A DNA stretch of 64,000 nt from Lachnospiraceae bacterium (GCA_022794255.1 JAAWEL010000024.1:62001-126000), one strand, 5' to 3'. Positions 16,445 to 26,560 are shown, counted from the stretch's first letter. Notes: generated from the letters alone by a model not told the origin. Made by a program: numbers and translations.

Positions 16445-19400
16445 TTACCGGATCTGCTCCAAAATAAACGGATCCTTTATCTTCTTATCCTCCGCAAGCA
16501 GCACGATTTTGGACATAATCTCCGCCGTCTTTGGATCTTCATCCACAAAGGGCAAAAACAGTCTGCCCCTCTTTTGACTGTGAACCGGCAAAATATGAAT
16601 CATAGCACCACCCTCCTGATGCACCACCCCGCTGCCCAAATGGACATTGTAGGTAGCTCGGCTTCCCTTAATCAGGGCGTGGCTTTCACCCAGCTCCACA
16701 TTCTGAATCCCAAACAAGGGCAAATTAAACTCCACAATAGCCCGGCGCATCTCTATGGTGGAATGGCTGGTCTCCGGATCCACCCCGCCGGCATGAGCCA
16801 CGCTCACCGCCAAGTCCACATCCCGCATGACCTCACTGTAGATAAGCTCCGGCACCTCCTCAATGGTCAAAGCCCTAAAGGTCTTTCTGTCAGAAAATTC
16901 CACCCATTCCAGAGTAGGCGCTTCCACATCGCTGGGTGAAAACCAGTCTGCAATGGCGTAAATCCGGGCAATAATATTTTCCTTATAGTAGATCTTTTGC
17001 AGTCCCTCCTCATAGTCGGCCACCCAGCGCCGCCCCCGAAGGCAGGCTACTGTCTTTTTGGGCTGAATCTGATTTCCCGCAAACATCCGGGAATACTTCT
17101 GTCCCAGCTCCTCGGGGAGCTTTACATACAGTTCTCTGAACACCTGCTTAAAGCTCTGGCGGATCCCACGGTCAAAAAGGGCTTTTTGGTATTGGTGCCA
17201 CAAACCGGCCTGATAGAAGTCAAAGGGATGGGCAATCCGAAGTTCCCCCTTCTCCAAAATACAAAAACTTTGTCCATCCCAGGCTATCAAACTCAGCAAA
17301 TCCTTTTCCTGCCGCAAAAATCCCATGTGTTCTCCCTGCACATACACCAGGGGCTCTAGGATCGGGCGCACCACCGGATTTTTCAAAAGCTCCATAATCT
17401 CAGAAACCTGGAAACTGGTTCCTCCCTCCATGGCCTCCTCCATCATGACCCTGGTTCTGGAATACTGGTCTTTAAGCTTCTTATGAGCCTCCTTTACCTC
17501 TAAAACATAAGGATTCTTTCCCAGACGGGACGGAACGGATTTCAGCATTTTTCCGTCCTTCCTGCACAAGATAACACTCTTTTTGTCCTCTCCCACAGAG
17601 AGACAGATCTCCACATCTTCTACCTTTTTATACTCCATCATGGAACCAAAGGATTCTGCCAGACGAGACTCCATATTTAAGGTCAGCCGGGTCACATCCC
17701 CATACCCGGCCCGAACGCTTAGGTTTACCAGTGCCATCTGAACCGCTTTTGCCTCGCTGGCACGCCTTTGCGCCCCAAACTGCCGGCTCTCCTTGAGAAA
17801 CTTCTGGATAAACTGGTACCGCTCCAGCATATCCTGCTCTTTATCCTCCCGGAAAGGAACCAGCCCATAGCTCATCAGCAGATCCTTATTACGCTTCTCC
17901 TCGATCTCCTTTCTCAGCTGTTCTGTAGTTGCATTGCCCACAGCCGCATCTGCGTACTTCCTTGCCCTGGAATGTTTCTGCCCATCTGATATATACTTGG
18001 CCCCGTTATAGAGTAATCCAAAATTTTTTTCTCCCAAAAGCCCGTAGGCCTCCTCAAACCAGGTGACATCAAAAGCCCCGTCTTGCAGCTCCTCCGGGGT
18101 AAGAGGCGTATATTTGGCTATGATGGCTGTTTTCTGATCATCAAACCGCTCATTCATATGGGCCATAAAATAATAACAGCCGCTCTTTAGTCCCGCCCAG
18201 CCCAGATAATCCTGAATCACATCAATCCACTGAGGCGCATACATGGCCACCTCCACCAGCCTGGCTTCTCTGATGCGGGTATTGAAAAGAGCCTTTCTCA
18301 GATCCTCCCCGCTCTCTTTCTCTGCCGGATAGGAAGCTTTCAAAAATCCACTCAAAACCTCCCTTTTTGACCGGTCATTGCTGCCATAATACCAGGAGTA
18401 ATATGCCTCCCGCCCCAGGGTGTCCTTTCCCAGAGCCATAAGGATCCGGATCAGGTAAGGGATTCCCCGAATATAGGTCAGACCCCGCACGTCCCAGGAA
18501 AACTCTGTCTCCCCCTCTCCTCTGCGCAGCTCCGTGTCCACCATAACCGGCACAATCCGGTCATACATTTCCCGGATAAGCCTTCCCTGCCAGGTGCATT
18601 CCCCAAAAAAGGCTTCTCCCTCCTTATAGATCCGATTGGTCATCTCCCGGCCGAAAAATCCGTCCAGGATCCGCCGGTTCTGGGGCTTGACTGCCTCGCC
18701 CTTTTTGACCTCGCACAGCACCTTCAGACAATCCTCTCTGGCAAAATACTCCATGACCGCCTTATAGAGAATATTCTCTGACACCAGCCCCATGTGGTAT
18801 GCCTTCAAAAACCACCAAGGCACGATCGGCGTCATGGAACCGCCCGGGTTCCCCCCATTTCCAGAAGGTATAAAACGCCGCCTTTTTCTGTCCTCCTGAC
18901 ATTTCACCTCAAATTTCCAGGCTGCCTGAAAGACCCGGGTAAACGTCTCCTCTGTGTCCCAAAACTTAAGTCCGTCAAAATACCGGGAAAACAGCGGCAT
19001 ACTGCTGATCCATGCAGTGGATTCACTGACCCGTCCATTCCACCCGGTATAGGGCCATCGGATCGTCTTATTTTCTCTGTTAATCACCCGTGTCATGGCA
19101 GAAACCACCCAAATCCCGGTTTCCAGCAATGCCTTTTTGTCTAAAAACTGATAATTGTATACCTGGCACACCTTCCCTACCTGATCCCGGTATTCCAGAC
19201 TAACAGTTCCCGGCTTTAAAGGCATACAGCCAAAGACCTCCTGGTAAAACATCCGGGAAGCCTCATAAGCCCCGTCCCCTCTGGGGTACAAAAGACTCTG
19301 CATCTCCACAAAAATCCGGTAATCCCCGATCTCCTCTTCATAGAATTTCTCAAACACCTCCGGCAAAGGATAATGGTTCAACACAAACCGATCCTCATAA

Positions 19401-21661
19401 GGAATATTCCAGATCTCCCCCATTCCTTTTACCATCTTATATTCATTGCCCAAAAGAGTGGTCTCCCCGTTATGAGCCAGATACTCATAATCCTTATACT
19501 GCTTGATCAGCTGATCCAGCTTTTTTAGCTTTTTTTCCGCCTCTTTTTGAGGAATCGGCATACATGCCTTTAATATCCCATCCGGTTCATATGTCTCCTT
19601 GGTCACTGCTGCCAAAAACTCCTCAAAGGCAGCAGGATCATAGATCCCATACCCCTCCTTCTCCTCTGCCTTGTTTCCATGATCGTCAAGAATTTCCTGA
19701 ATCAGAAGCTTCTCCTTATCCGTGGGATTCTCCACCAATACAGCCATGCCTTTTACACTTTCATAAAGCTCCCGGCGCTTCTCATCCTTCAAAAGCCGCA
19801 AAATCATGTCCAGCCCGGCACTGCGCTTTTCCTCCCTCTTGTCCGTCAAAAGCCGTTTTATACAGCCCTTCATGGGCTCATCTTTCTGTCCCATTAAAAG
19901 CTCAATCAAAGTCCCCCTCAGGCTGCTCCGCTTAAACCGCAGCATATCCTCCACCAGCTGGTATTCCCTCTCCAAAAGCCCCATCTGTTTTACGATCTGA
20001 ACAGCCTTTGCTGAGGTTCTCGTATCTGCGTTCCCCATATACCCGATCACTAACTCCCTCTGCTTTGGACCGGATGGCTCATACAAAAGCAGATTCACCA
20101 GCTGGCTTCTGTCACAGCTTGCCAATGCCTCCCCCAAAAGCCCAGCAACATAAGTCATTTTCTCTGGATCCTGCAGCTCAAAGGCCAAAAATGCCAGCTG
20201 ACTTACCACCCCGGACAAAGTCAGCTCCACCTTATGCCAGGGAAAAATACAAGGATCATAAACCAGCCCCTTTTTGGGAATCCGGCCGTAAAATTCCAAA
20301 AAACAGGTATAGAGCACCTCAGCCTCCTGCCGGCTTTCAAAAAACTGATCAATGGGCAGAACCTTTGGCTTTTTTACCTCCCGGGAATATGCATAACCAT
20401 TCCCCTCAAAAACTTCCTGAATCTGCCTGAAAAGAGGCTCCAAAAAGGCAGGCATAAACGCTGCCACTAACTCCATATCTTCCGGCTGTTCCAGCAAAAC
20501 CTTTTTAGCCACCCGAACCCGAATCCTCTCATCGTGAAGATTTCCATTGTAAAAAGACGCTGTCAGCTTCTGATTTTTCGTGCCATGATCCACCAGTTCC
20601 TCCATGGCGCATACGGCATCCTCCACCTCATAAAATCCCATAGCCCACAAAGCTGCACTGATAGCCACCGAATCATTGGTATCTAACAGTCTTTTGCAGA
20701 CCTTTCTGTCCCTCAAACACTGCCCCATAAGCGTCAGCAGCTTCCCGTTCACCCGATCCACGCTGTTCTCATCAAAGATCCCGATCCATGTGGATATGGC
20801 CCGCTTCACAGAAGAATACCGGATCAGATCATGCTCCTCAATCACCTGGAAAAGCTTTAAAAAAGCCTCGGGGGTTCCCTCATCCATGGCCTCACAGATC
20901 ACCTGGCGCAGTCCCTCCTGCAGCCTTGCCGCCAAAAGCAGCCTGCACAAAAGTTCCTTAAGCTCCTCATTATCTGACCGCACAATCCCTAAAATCATCT
21001 CCCGGTCCAGATAAGCCGTATTGCTCTCGCTTAAAATCAGCTCCCGTAAAGCCCCGATCACCGCCTGATTGCCCCGGTCAATCTCTGCCGCATAAAGATA
21101 ACTAAATCCTGGATTAAAATGCCAGTCATTGCGTACATAATCTAACATCTCCTCATCCAGTCGCCTCAGAATATAATCTTCCAGCCGCTCCCCACAATAA
21201 AACAGCTTTTCATAGGTCATCAAAACAGAAAATACCTGGTAGATAGAAGGTCCATATCCCTTCGTGCGCACAGTCCTCCTGCTCCACCCCAAAGAAAAAG
21301 GAAAACGGTTCAACTTGTCAATTATGTAAAGAAAAGAGGCTTGATAAGCCCGGGGCACAAATCCATCCAGAAAATCCCGGCGGGACTTTAATTCCGGCTT
21401 AAGCACATTCATAACCGCTTTCCGAACTCCGGATGTCCCATTTTCCTCTGCTCCTATAAACCACTGAGATGGCCTTTTATTCTTATCCTCATAAAATTGC
21501 CTGGTAATCCCCAAAAGGATCTGACTTCCCGCAAGCTTGCCGTCCTTCAGCAAAAAAGCCAGCTCCCTGTCCTTTCCCTTTAGGTGTTGAATCCTTTTCT
21601 CCAAAGCCTCATTCCGCTTCTTTGTAATCTCCATCCGCGTATTCCAGTTAAAATCTCCCAT
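16445..21661 (-). CDS. Giant DUF4132-type protein (1738 residues)
   Basis: This is the longest gene in the window. Most of it (about residues 100-700) is helical and HEAT-like, with many LL/E-rich repeats. The C-terminal 250 residues carry the conserved block ending RDVDLAVSVAHAGGVDPETS, then GSRATYNVHLGSGVV and LPFVDEDPKTAEIMSKI. These match what I know of DUF4132 proteins (the E. coli MolR C-terminal domain), often joined to a DUF5724 region. No membrane segment or signal peptide is visible. The function of the family is unknown; it is often found near AAA/vWA genes, none of which are adjacent here. Its start lies one base after the stop of the 147-residue gene, indicating coupling. Confidence 0.8.
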   Translation of the reverse strand: MGDFNWNTRMEITKKRNEALEKRIQHLKGKDRELAFLLKDGKLAGSQILLGITRQFYEDKNKRPSQWFIGAEENGTSGVRKAVMNVLKPELKSRRDFLDGFVPRAYQASFLYIIDKLNRFPFSLGWSRRTVRTKGYGPSIYQVFSVLMTYEKLFYCGERLEDYILRRLDEEMLDYVRNDWHFNPGFSYLYAAEIDRGNQAVIGALRELILSESNTAYLDREMILGIVRSDNEELKELLCRLLLAARLQEGLRQVICEAMDEGTPEAFLKLFQVIEEHDLIRYSSVKRAISTWIGIFDENSVDRVNGKLLTLMGQCLRDRKVCKRLLDTNDSVAISAALWAMGFYEVEDAVCAMEELVDHGTKNQKLTASFYNGNLHDERIRVRVAKKVLLEQPEDMELVAAFMPAFLEPLFRQIQEVFEGNGYAYSREVKKPKVLPIDQFFESRQEAEVLYTCFLEFYGRIPKKGLVYDPCIFPWHKVELTLSGVVSQLAFLAFELQDPEKMTYVAGLLGEALASCDRSQLVNLLLYEPSGPKQRELVIGYMGNADTRTSAKAVQIVKQMGLLEREYQLVEDMLRFKRSSLRGTLIELLMGQKDEPMKGCIKRLLTDKREEKRSAGLDMILRLLKDEKRRELYESVKGMAVLVENPTDKEKLLIQEILDDHGNKAEEKEGYGIYDPAAFEEFLAAVTKETYEPDGILKACMPIPQKEAEKKLKKLDQLIKQYKDYEYLAHNGETTLLGNEYKMVKGMGEIWNIPYEDRFVLNHYPLPEVFEKFYEEEIGDYRIFVEMQSLLYPRGDGAYEASRMFYQEVFGCMPLKPGTVSLEYRDQVGKVCQVYNYQFLDKKALLETGIWVVSAMTRVINRENKTIRWPYTGWNGRVSESTAWISSMPLFSRYFDGLKFWDTEETFTRVFQAAWKFEVKCQEDRKRRRFIPSGNGGNPGGSMTPIVPWWFLKAYHMGLVSENILYKAVMEYFAREDCLKVLCEVKKGEAVKPQNRRILDGFFGREMTNRIYKEGEAFFGECTWQGRLIREMYDRIVPVMVDTELRRGEGETEFSWDVRGLTYIRGIPYLIRILMALGKDTLGREAYYSWYYGSNDRSKREVLSGFLKASYPAEKESGEDLRKALFNTRIREARLVEVAMYAPQWIDVIQDYLGWAGLKSGCYYFMAHMNERFDDQKTAIIAKYTPLTPEELQDGAFDVTWFEEAYGLLGEKNFGLLYNGAKYISDGQKHSRARKYADAAVGNATTEQLRKEIEEKRNKDLLMSYGLVPFREDKEQDMLERYQFIQKFLKESRQFGAQRRASEAKAVQMALVNLSVRAGYGDVTRLTLNMESRLAESFGSMMEYKKVEDVEICLSVGEDKKSVILCRKDGKMLKSVPSRLGKNPYVLEVKEAHKKLKDQYSRTRVMMEEAMEGGTSFQVSEIMELLKNPVVRPILEPLVYVQGEHMGFLRQEKDLLSLIAWDGQSFCILEKGELRIAHPFDFYQAGLWHQYQKALFDRGIRQSFKQVFRELYVKLPEELGQKYSRMFAGNQIQPKKTVACLRGRRWVADYEEGLQKIYYKENIIARIYAIADWFSPSDVEAPTLEWVEFSDRKTFRALTIEEVPELIYSEVMRDVDLAVSVAHAGGVDPETSHSTIEMRRAIVEFNLPLFGIQNVELGESHALIKGSRATYNVHLGSGVVHQEGGAMIHILPVHSQKRGRLFLPFVDEDPKTAEIMSKIVLLAEDKKIKDPFILEQIR

Positions 21662-21662
21662 C

Positions 21663-22106
21663 TCACCACATCCTTCCTGCCAGCATTGTCAGCCTGACAA
21701 ACGTAAAAACACGCTCCTCCGTCACCTGCAAAGGCTCATCCAGCGCCTCCAAAGGCCGGCCATCCATAAAAATCCTGTAGATCCCATCCTCAAAGCACTG
21801 AATTGCATTCTGCTGCGCCTCCTTTTCATCCGCTTCCCGCTCTCCATAGCTCTCCCCAAATCCGATCTTCCCGCTCTGGGACTGTTCCTCGATCTCCCCC
21901 CTTGTCATACACCTTAAAAGCCCCGAATGTTCCCCAAACTCCTCCCGGGATTTAAAGAGTCTCTGATTATACTCCCTCACCTGAGAATCCACTACCAGCA
22001 CAATCAGCTCCCTCACAGACTTCGGACATCCGTCAATCAAACAGACTTTCTCCTCCACTGAATTTCTCCGCTTCCCTACCCGCTTCACATTTACCCGAAT
22101 CCTCAT
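21663..22106 (-). CDS. Unrecognised 147-residue partner of the DUF4132 gene
   Basis: I do not recognise this small protein. It opens with a basic MRIRVNVKRVGKRR stretch, has a hydrophobic strand RELIVLVVDSQV, an acidic middle and a C-terminal YRIFMDGRPLEALDEPLQV segment that looks like a small beta domain. There is no signal peptide. It is separated from the giant DUF4132 gene by one base, so the two are almost certainly cotranslated and may form a complex. GAGAGAGG precedes its start. Confidence 0.75.
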   Translation of the reverse strand: MRIRVNVKRVGKRRNSVEEKVCLIDGCPKSVRELIVLVVDSQVREYNQRLFKSREEFGEHSGLLRCMTRGEIEEQSQSGKIGFGESYGEREADEKEAQQNAIQCFEDGIYRIFMDGRPLEALDEPLQVTEERVFTFVRLTMLAGRMW

Positions 22107-22144
22107 TTTTTACACCTCTCTCTCGACACATCGCGTACTCCGTT

Positions 22145-22210
22145 AAAGTGTCAGAAAATGGGGCAGGGTCCTGCAAATTTGCAGGACCCTGCCCCATTTT
22201 CTGACACTTT
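22145..22210. repeat. Perfect 66-bp palindrome, REP/MITE-like
   Basis: Each half (33 bases from AAAGTGTCAG to the central AAATTT) is the exact reverse complement of the other, with no mismatch and no loop. It contains a GGGGCAGGGTCC block typical of dispersed intergenic palindromes linked to REP-associated Y1 transposases. It lies between ilvE and the 147-residue gene, so it may also stop transcription. No second copy was seen in this window. Confidence 0.8.
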
Positions 22211-22255
22211 GGATCTAGCTTCTGCTAACTCCCCAAAAGCTGAGCCCCCAAATTT

Positions 22256-23281
22256 TTACACGATCTTCCGAATCCACCCCTTTGGAGCCTCCACCGTCCC
22301 CATCTGGATCCCGGTCAATGTATCATAAAGCTTTTTTGTAATCTCTCCCATCTCATCCATACCGCTTGCAAAGCAGATCTCTTTCCCATGATCCACAACC
22401 TTGCCCACCGGAGAGATCACTGCCGCAGTTCCACACAATCCACACTCAGCAAATTCCGAAAGCTCCGAAAGCTTCACCGGCCTCTGAGTCACCTTCAGTC
22501 CCAGATAATGCTCCGCCACATACACAAGAGATCTTCTGGTAATGGACGGCAAAATCGAATTAGACTGAGGAGTCACCACCTCATGATCTCTGGTGACAAA
22601 AAGGAAATTGGCTCCCCCAGTCTCCTCCACAAAACTGCGGGTAGCAGAATCCGGAAACAGATTCTCATCATAACCTGCCTCATGAGCCAGAACCGAGGCA
22701 TGAAGACTCATAGCATAGTTAAGCCCTGCCTTTATGTGACCGCTCCCGTGAGGCGCCGCCCGGTCGAAATCACTGACGCAGAGAGTCAGCGGCTTTACCC
22801 CTCCCTTAAAATACGGTCCCACTGGTGTGCCAAACAGACGGAACTGGTATTCATCCGAGGGCTTCACCCCAATCACCGGACCGGAGGCAAACATATAGGG
22901 ACGCAGATACAAGGTAGCGCCACTGCCATAAGGCGGCACCCAGGCAGCATTGGCTTGCACCACCTGATCCACTGCCTCTAAAAATCTTTCCTTGGGGAAG
23001 GGAGGCATCTCCAGCCATGCCGCAGAATCCATCATCCGCTCCGCATTTAAGTCCGGACGGAAAGTGACAATGCTCCCATCCTCCGTAGTGTAAGCCTTTA
23101 GTCCCTCAAAGCACTCCTGGCAATACTGCAAAATACCCGCACACTCATTTAAAACCACAGTGGCATCCTCTGTCAACTCTCCCGGGCCCCATTTCCCATC
23201 CTTATAGTCCGCCACATAGCGTTTGTCCGTTGTCATGTAGCTAAAGCCGATATTACTCCAATCCAGATTTTTCTTTTCCAT
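22256..23281 (-). CDS. ilvE: Branched-chain amino acid aminotransferase
   Basis: This 341-residue fold-type IV PLP enzyme interconverts Leu/Ile/Val with their 2-oxo acids using glutamate. It is of the BCAT II size and style. Visible motifs are YCQECFEGLKAY, RPYMFASGPVIGVKP, GSGHIKAGLNYAMS (the PLP lysine region) and EETGGANFLFV, plus LSELSEFAECGLCGTAAVISPVG, quoted as two adjoining pieces. GGAGG precedes the start. It has its own promoter and appears monocistronic. Confidence 0.96.
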   Translation of the reverse strand: MEKKNLDWSNIGFSYMTTDKRYVADYKDGKWGPGELTEDATVVLNECAGILQYCQECFEGLKAYTTEDGSIVTFRPDLNAERMMDSAAWLEMPPFPKERFLEAVDQVVQANAAWVPPYGSGATLYLRPYMFASGPVIGVKPSDEYQFRLFGTPVGPYFKGGVKPLTLCVSDFDRAAPHGSGHIKAGLNYAMSLHASVLAHEAGYDENLFPDSATRSFVEETGGANFLFVTRDHEVVTPQSNSILPSITRRSLVYVAEHYLGLKVTQRPVKLSELSEFAECGLCGTAAVISPVGKVVDHGKEICFASGMDEMGEITKKLYDTLTGIQMGTVEAPKGWIRKIV

Positions 23282-23359
23282 AAACCTTCCTCCGTTCCGG
23301 TGTCTCCATCCGTATTTTACAAAGAATCTTCGTAAAGAAATCCCCTGATATTGGAAATT

Positions 23360-23388
23360 ATTATAATCTCATTGACTGATAAAATCAA
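23360..23388 (-). promoter_or_regulatory. Sigma-A promoter of ilvE
   Basis: On the minus strand, TTGATT (23383-23388) is 17 bases from TATAAT (23360-23365). No T-box or other riboswitch is evident in the roughly 70-base leader. Confidence 0.7.
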
Positions 23389-23506
23389 TAACCCTTTTCT
23401 CATTTTCCATACGATTCCTGCATATCTGTCATAATTTTAGTTTATGGAACACAGCTCTCCCATAACTGTCTGTTAATCTTATTCTCTTCTGCCGTCCCCT
23501 CTCATC

Positions 23507-23968
23507 CTACCGGAGCTTTTCTTTATAATCCCGCTCCACCTCCCGCCTCTGATCCTTTTTGGCAATATCTGCCCGTTTGTCATAAAGCTTCTTCCCCCGG
23601 GCCAGCCCGATTTCCACCTTCACTAAGCTTCCCTTAAAATACACCTGCAGCGGCACCAGTGTCAGCCCTTTCTCCCGTATCTTTCCCTCCAGCTTATTGA
23701 TTTCCGAGCGATGCATCAAAAGCTTTTTTGGCCGCAATGGGTCCTTGTTAAAGATATTCCCCTTCTCATAGGGATTCACATGCATGCCAAACACATAAAC
23801 CTGCCCCTTTTCAATCCGGACAAAGGCCTCCTTGATGCTGCACTTCCCTGCCCGGATGGATTTGACCTCTGTGCCGAACAGCTCAATCCCACACTCGAAT
23901 TTTTCATCAATAAAATAATCATGGTAAGCCTTTTTATTGTTAGCCACCAGCTTTATACTGTCCTTCAA
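23507..23968 (-). CDS. smpB: SsrA-binding protein
   Basis: This 153-residue protein brings tmRNA to stalled ribosomes for trans-translation. It has the typical beginning [21 protein letters not shown], the tmRNA-binding core [20 protein letters not shown], and a basic C-terminal helix [19 protein letters not shown]. It follows rnr by 45 bases, the classic secG-rnr-smpB order of Firmicutes. The tmRNA gene itself is not in the window. Confidence 0.97.
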   Translation of the reverse strand: MKDSIKLVANNKKAYHDYFIDEKFECGIELFGTEVKSIRAGKCSIKEAFVRIEKGQVYVFGMHVNPYEKGNIFNKDPLRPKKLLMHRSEINKLEGKIREKGLTLVPLQVYFKGSLVKVEIGLARGKKLYDKRADIAKKDQRREVERDYKEKLR

Positions 23969-24013
23969 TTCTCCTTAAAGCCTCCCGTCTTTTTTGTCAG
24001 CAATCTTTCTGCT

Positions 24014-26176
24014 TCATTCCTGATCTTCCGTCTTTTCTGACAGCACAAAATCAATAGTCCTGTTCAGCCGGTTGGTCCCGGACACAGCTACTTTCACCTT
24101 CTGTCCTAATCGGTAAACCTTCCCGCTTATCTCCCCCCGAAGCTCCATCTGCTCCTCATCAAACACATAGTACTCTCCCTGCAAATCATTGACAGATACC
24201 ATCCCCTCTACCGTGTTGGGAAGCTCCACATAAAAACCCCGGTTAGTCACGCCGGAGATCACACCGTCAAACACTTCTCCCACCCGTTTCTCCATATATT
24301 CGCACTTTTTCAGCTTCACAGTCTCCCGCTCCGCCTCCTCAGCCCGCCGTTCCATAGCAGAACTTTGAACTGCCACCCCCAGCATAATCTTATGATAATG
24401 GGCAAGCCGCTCCTCTGTCAAGCCACCGCAAAGATTTTCCTTGATAATTCGGTGAATCTGCAAATCCGGATACCGGCGGATCGGGGATGTAAAATGCGTG
24501 TAATATCTGGCAGCCAACCCAAAATGCCCGGTACATACCGGCATATATTTTGCCTGTTTCATAGAGCGCAGGGTCAGACGGCTGATCAACGCTTCCTCCT
24601 CCCTTCCCTCAATCTTATCGAGAAGCTTCTGCAGCTCCCCCGGATGGATCTCCCCGTTCTGAAAATGGATGGAATAGCCAAAATTATTGATAAACATGGC
24701 CAGACGCTTCATCTTCTCCGGATCCGGATTGTCGTGGGTTCGATACAAAAAAGGCAGATCCTGCCAGAAATAATCTTCCGCCACCGTCTCATTGGCCATC
24801 AGCATAAAATCCTCAATGATCTTTGTGGCTGCATTCCGGTCATAGGGCTTGACCTCCAGCACCTTCCCCCTCTTATCAAGCACCACCTTTGTCTCCGGAA
24901 AGTCAAAATCAATGGAACCTCTATCCCGCCGTCTGTCCCGCAGAATGTCCGCCAGCTCCTTCATAAGATCAAACATTTCCACAAAATCCCGGTACTCCTC
25001 CATAAGAGCCGGATCCCGGTCCGTGATAATCCCGTTTACTGCTGTGTAGGTCATCCTTTTGTCCACATGGATCACTGTCTCGGCAATCTCATGACCTAAT
25101 ACCCGTCCATGCCGGTCAATGTCCATAATACAGCTTAAAGCCAGCCGGTTGGTGCCTGCATTTAAGGAACAGATTCCATTAGAGAGCTTATGAGGCAGCA
25201 TGGGAATCACCCGGTCCACCAGATATACGCTGGTTCCTCTCCTTAAGGCCTCCTCGTCAAGAGCGCTCCCCTCCGTCACATAGTTAGTCACATCTGCTAT
25301 ATGCACTCCCAGCCTGTAGCCAAAATCCTCTCTGCTAAGGGTGATGGCATCATCCAGATCCTTGGCATCCTCCCCATCTATGGTCACGGTCTGCCATTCC
25401 CGCAGATCCTTTCGTCCCGCCCACTCTTCTTTTGTCACCTCATCCGGCATCTGTTCCACCTGCCCCATAACCACATCGGGAAATCCCTCTGGCAGATCAT
25501 ACGCCCGCACCAGAGACAGAATATCCACTCCCGGATCATTGACATGGCCAAGAATCTCTGTAATCATACCTTCCGGGCTTTTGCCTCCTTCCCGCTCCAT
25601 ACCTTTTTTCTCTGTGCCATAGCTTGTGATCTCCACCACTACCTTATGGCCGGTCACAGCCCCCATATCCTGCCCCTGGGGAATGAAAATATCCTGGCCC
25701 AGCTTCCGGTTATCCGGCACCACAAAACCATAGGTCTTATTTTTTTGATAATAGCCCACCACTGTCCGGTTAGCCCGCTCAAGCACCCGCTCCACAGCGC
25801 CCTCTGCCCGCTTTCCGGTTATCTCTGCCTCAATGCTTACCAAAACCCGGTCCCCGTCCATAGCACCTCTTATCTTGTCTGCAGGGATAAACACATCCTG
25901 CGTCCTTCCCTCTGCTGTGACAAAGCCAAAGCCCTTTGCATTGCCGGAAAATATCCCCGTCAGCCGGGAGATCTCGGGCCTGCCGTACTTGCCCTTCTTT
26001 GACAGGGAAACCTTCCCCTCTGCCACCAGAATATCCATCAGCTCTTGAAGCTCCTCCCGCTTATTTTTGGGAACCTCAAGCAATATAGCCAGCTCCTTCA
26101 ACTTCATCGGAACATACGCCGGGTCTTCAATCACTGACAGTAAATGTCTCTTTCTCTCCCTCATCCGATCTTCCAT
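24014..26176 (-). CDS. rnr: Ribonuclease R
   Basis: This roughly 720-residue 3'-5' exoribonuclease degrades structured RNA and cooperates with trans-translation. In order it has an N-terminal winged-helix region, cold-shock domains (GNAKGFGFVTAEG and YGFVVPDN), the RNB catalytic domain with DGEDAKDLDDAITLSRE and HIADVTNYV, and a C-terminal S1 domain (VGEVFDGVISGVTNRGFYV). The start at 26176 follows AAGGAG; the frame is open upstream to 26248 but without a ribosome site, and that stretch overlaps the secG terminator. Confidence 0.96.
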   Translation of the reverse strand: MEDRMRERKRHLLSVIEDPAYVPMKLKELAILLEVPKNKREELQELMDILVAEGKVSLSKKGKYGRPEISRLTGIFSGNAKGFGFVTAEGRTQDVFIPADKIRGAMDGDRVLVSIEAEITGKRAEGAVERVLERANRTVVGYYQKNKTYGFVVPDNRKLGQDIFIPQGQDMGAVTGHKVVVEITSYGTEKKGMEREGGKSPEGMITEILGHVNDPGVDILSLVRAYDLPEGFPDVVMGQVEQMPDEVTKEEWAGRKDLREWQTVTIDGEDAKDLDDAITLSREDFGYRLGVHIADVTNYVTEGSALDEEALRRGTSVYLVDRVIPMLPHKLSNGICSLNAGTNRLALSCIMDIDRHGRVLGHEIAETVIHVDKRMTYTAVNGIITDRDPALMEEYRDFVEMFDLMKELADILRDRRRDRGSIDFDFPETKVVLDKRGKVLEVKPYDRNAATKIIEDFMLMANETVAEDYFWQDLPFLYRTHDNPDPEKMKRLAMFINNFGYSIHFQNGEIHPGELQKLLDKIEGREEEALISRLTLRSMKQAKYMPVCTGHFGLAARYYTHFTSPIRRYPDLQIHRIIKENLCGGLTEERLAHYHKIMLGVAVQSSAMERRAEEAERETVKLKKCEYMEKRVGEVFDGVISGVTNRGFYVELPNTVEGMVSVNDLQGEYYVFDEEQMELRGEISGKVYRLGQKVKVAVSGTNRLNRTIDFVLSEKTEDQE

Positions 26177-26242
26177 TCTGCCACTCCTTTCTCTTGCCTT
26201 TCCAAATCCTTCCCCGCTGCATCTGGTTCCTGAAACAGAAAA

Positions 26243-26268
26243 AAGCACCCTTTCATCAAGAGTGCTTA
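26243..26268 (-). terminator. Terminator between secG and rnr
   Basis: On the minus strand, AAGCACTCT pairs with AGGGTGCTT (one wobble) and is followed by TTTTTTC. It would reduce read-through from secG into rnr. Confidence 0.8.
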
Positions 26269-26271
26269 ATC

Positions 26272-26499
26272 TTACAGTATATTCAGGACAACTGCCAACA
26301 CCATAAATAAAACCGCAGCTGCTTTCGTAAACTTTTCCAGAGTTCCTTCCATGGAACGCCCTTTATTCTTGCCCCAATACGTATCAGCCATCCCGCTGAT
26401 GGAGCCAAGACCTGCAGACTTTCCTTCCTGAAGTAAGATAATCACAATCAATGCCAGGCAAATCAGCACAAAAATCACAGACAAAATCACTTTCAGCAT
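26272..26499 (-). CDS. secG: Preprotein translocase subunit SecG
   Basis: This 75-residue two-helix membrane protein is the accessory subunit of SecYEG. The first helix is LKVILSVIFVLICLALIVII, followed by the family signature LLQEGKSAGLGSISG and a second helix near the C-terminus (AAAVLFMVLAVVLNIL). AGGAGG lies nine bases before the ATG at 26499. Another ATG at 26505 is possible but only three bases from the ribosome site. It has its own promoter and terminator. Confidence 0.95.
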   Translation of the reverse strand: MLKVILSVIFVLICLALIVIILLQEGKSAGLGSISGMADTYWGKNKGRSMEGTLEKFTKAAAVLFMVLAVVLNIL

Positions 26500-26531
26500 A
26501 TCCATGCACCTCCTAATAGTCAAACATAGCT

Positions 26532-26560
26532 AGTTTAGCATAAATTTCTGGAAATGACAA
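26532..26560 (-). promoter_or_regulatory. Sigma-A promoter of secG
   Basis: On the minus strand, TTGTCA (26555-26560) is 17 bases from TAAACT (26532-26537). Confidence 0.65.
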
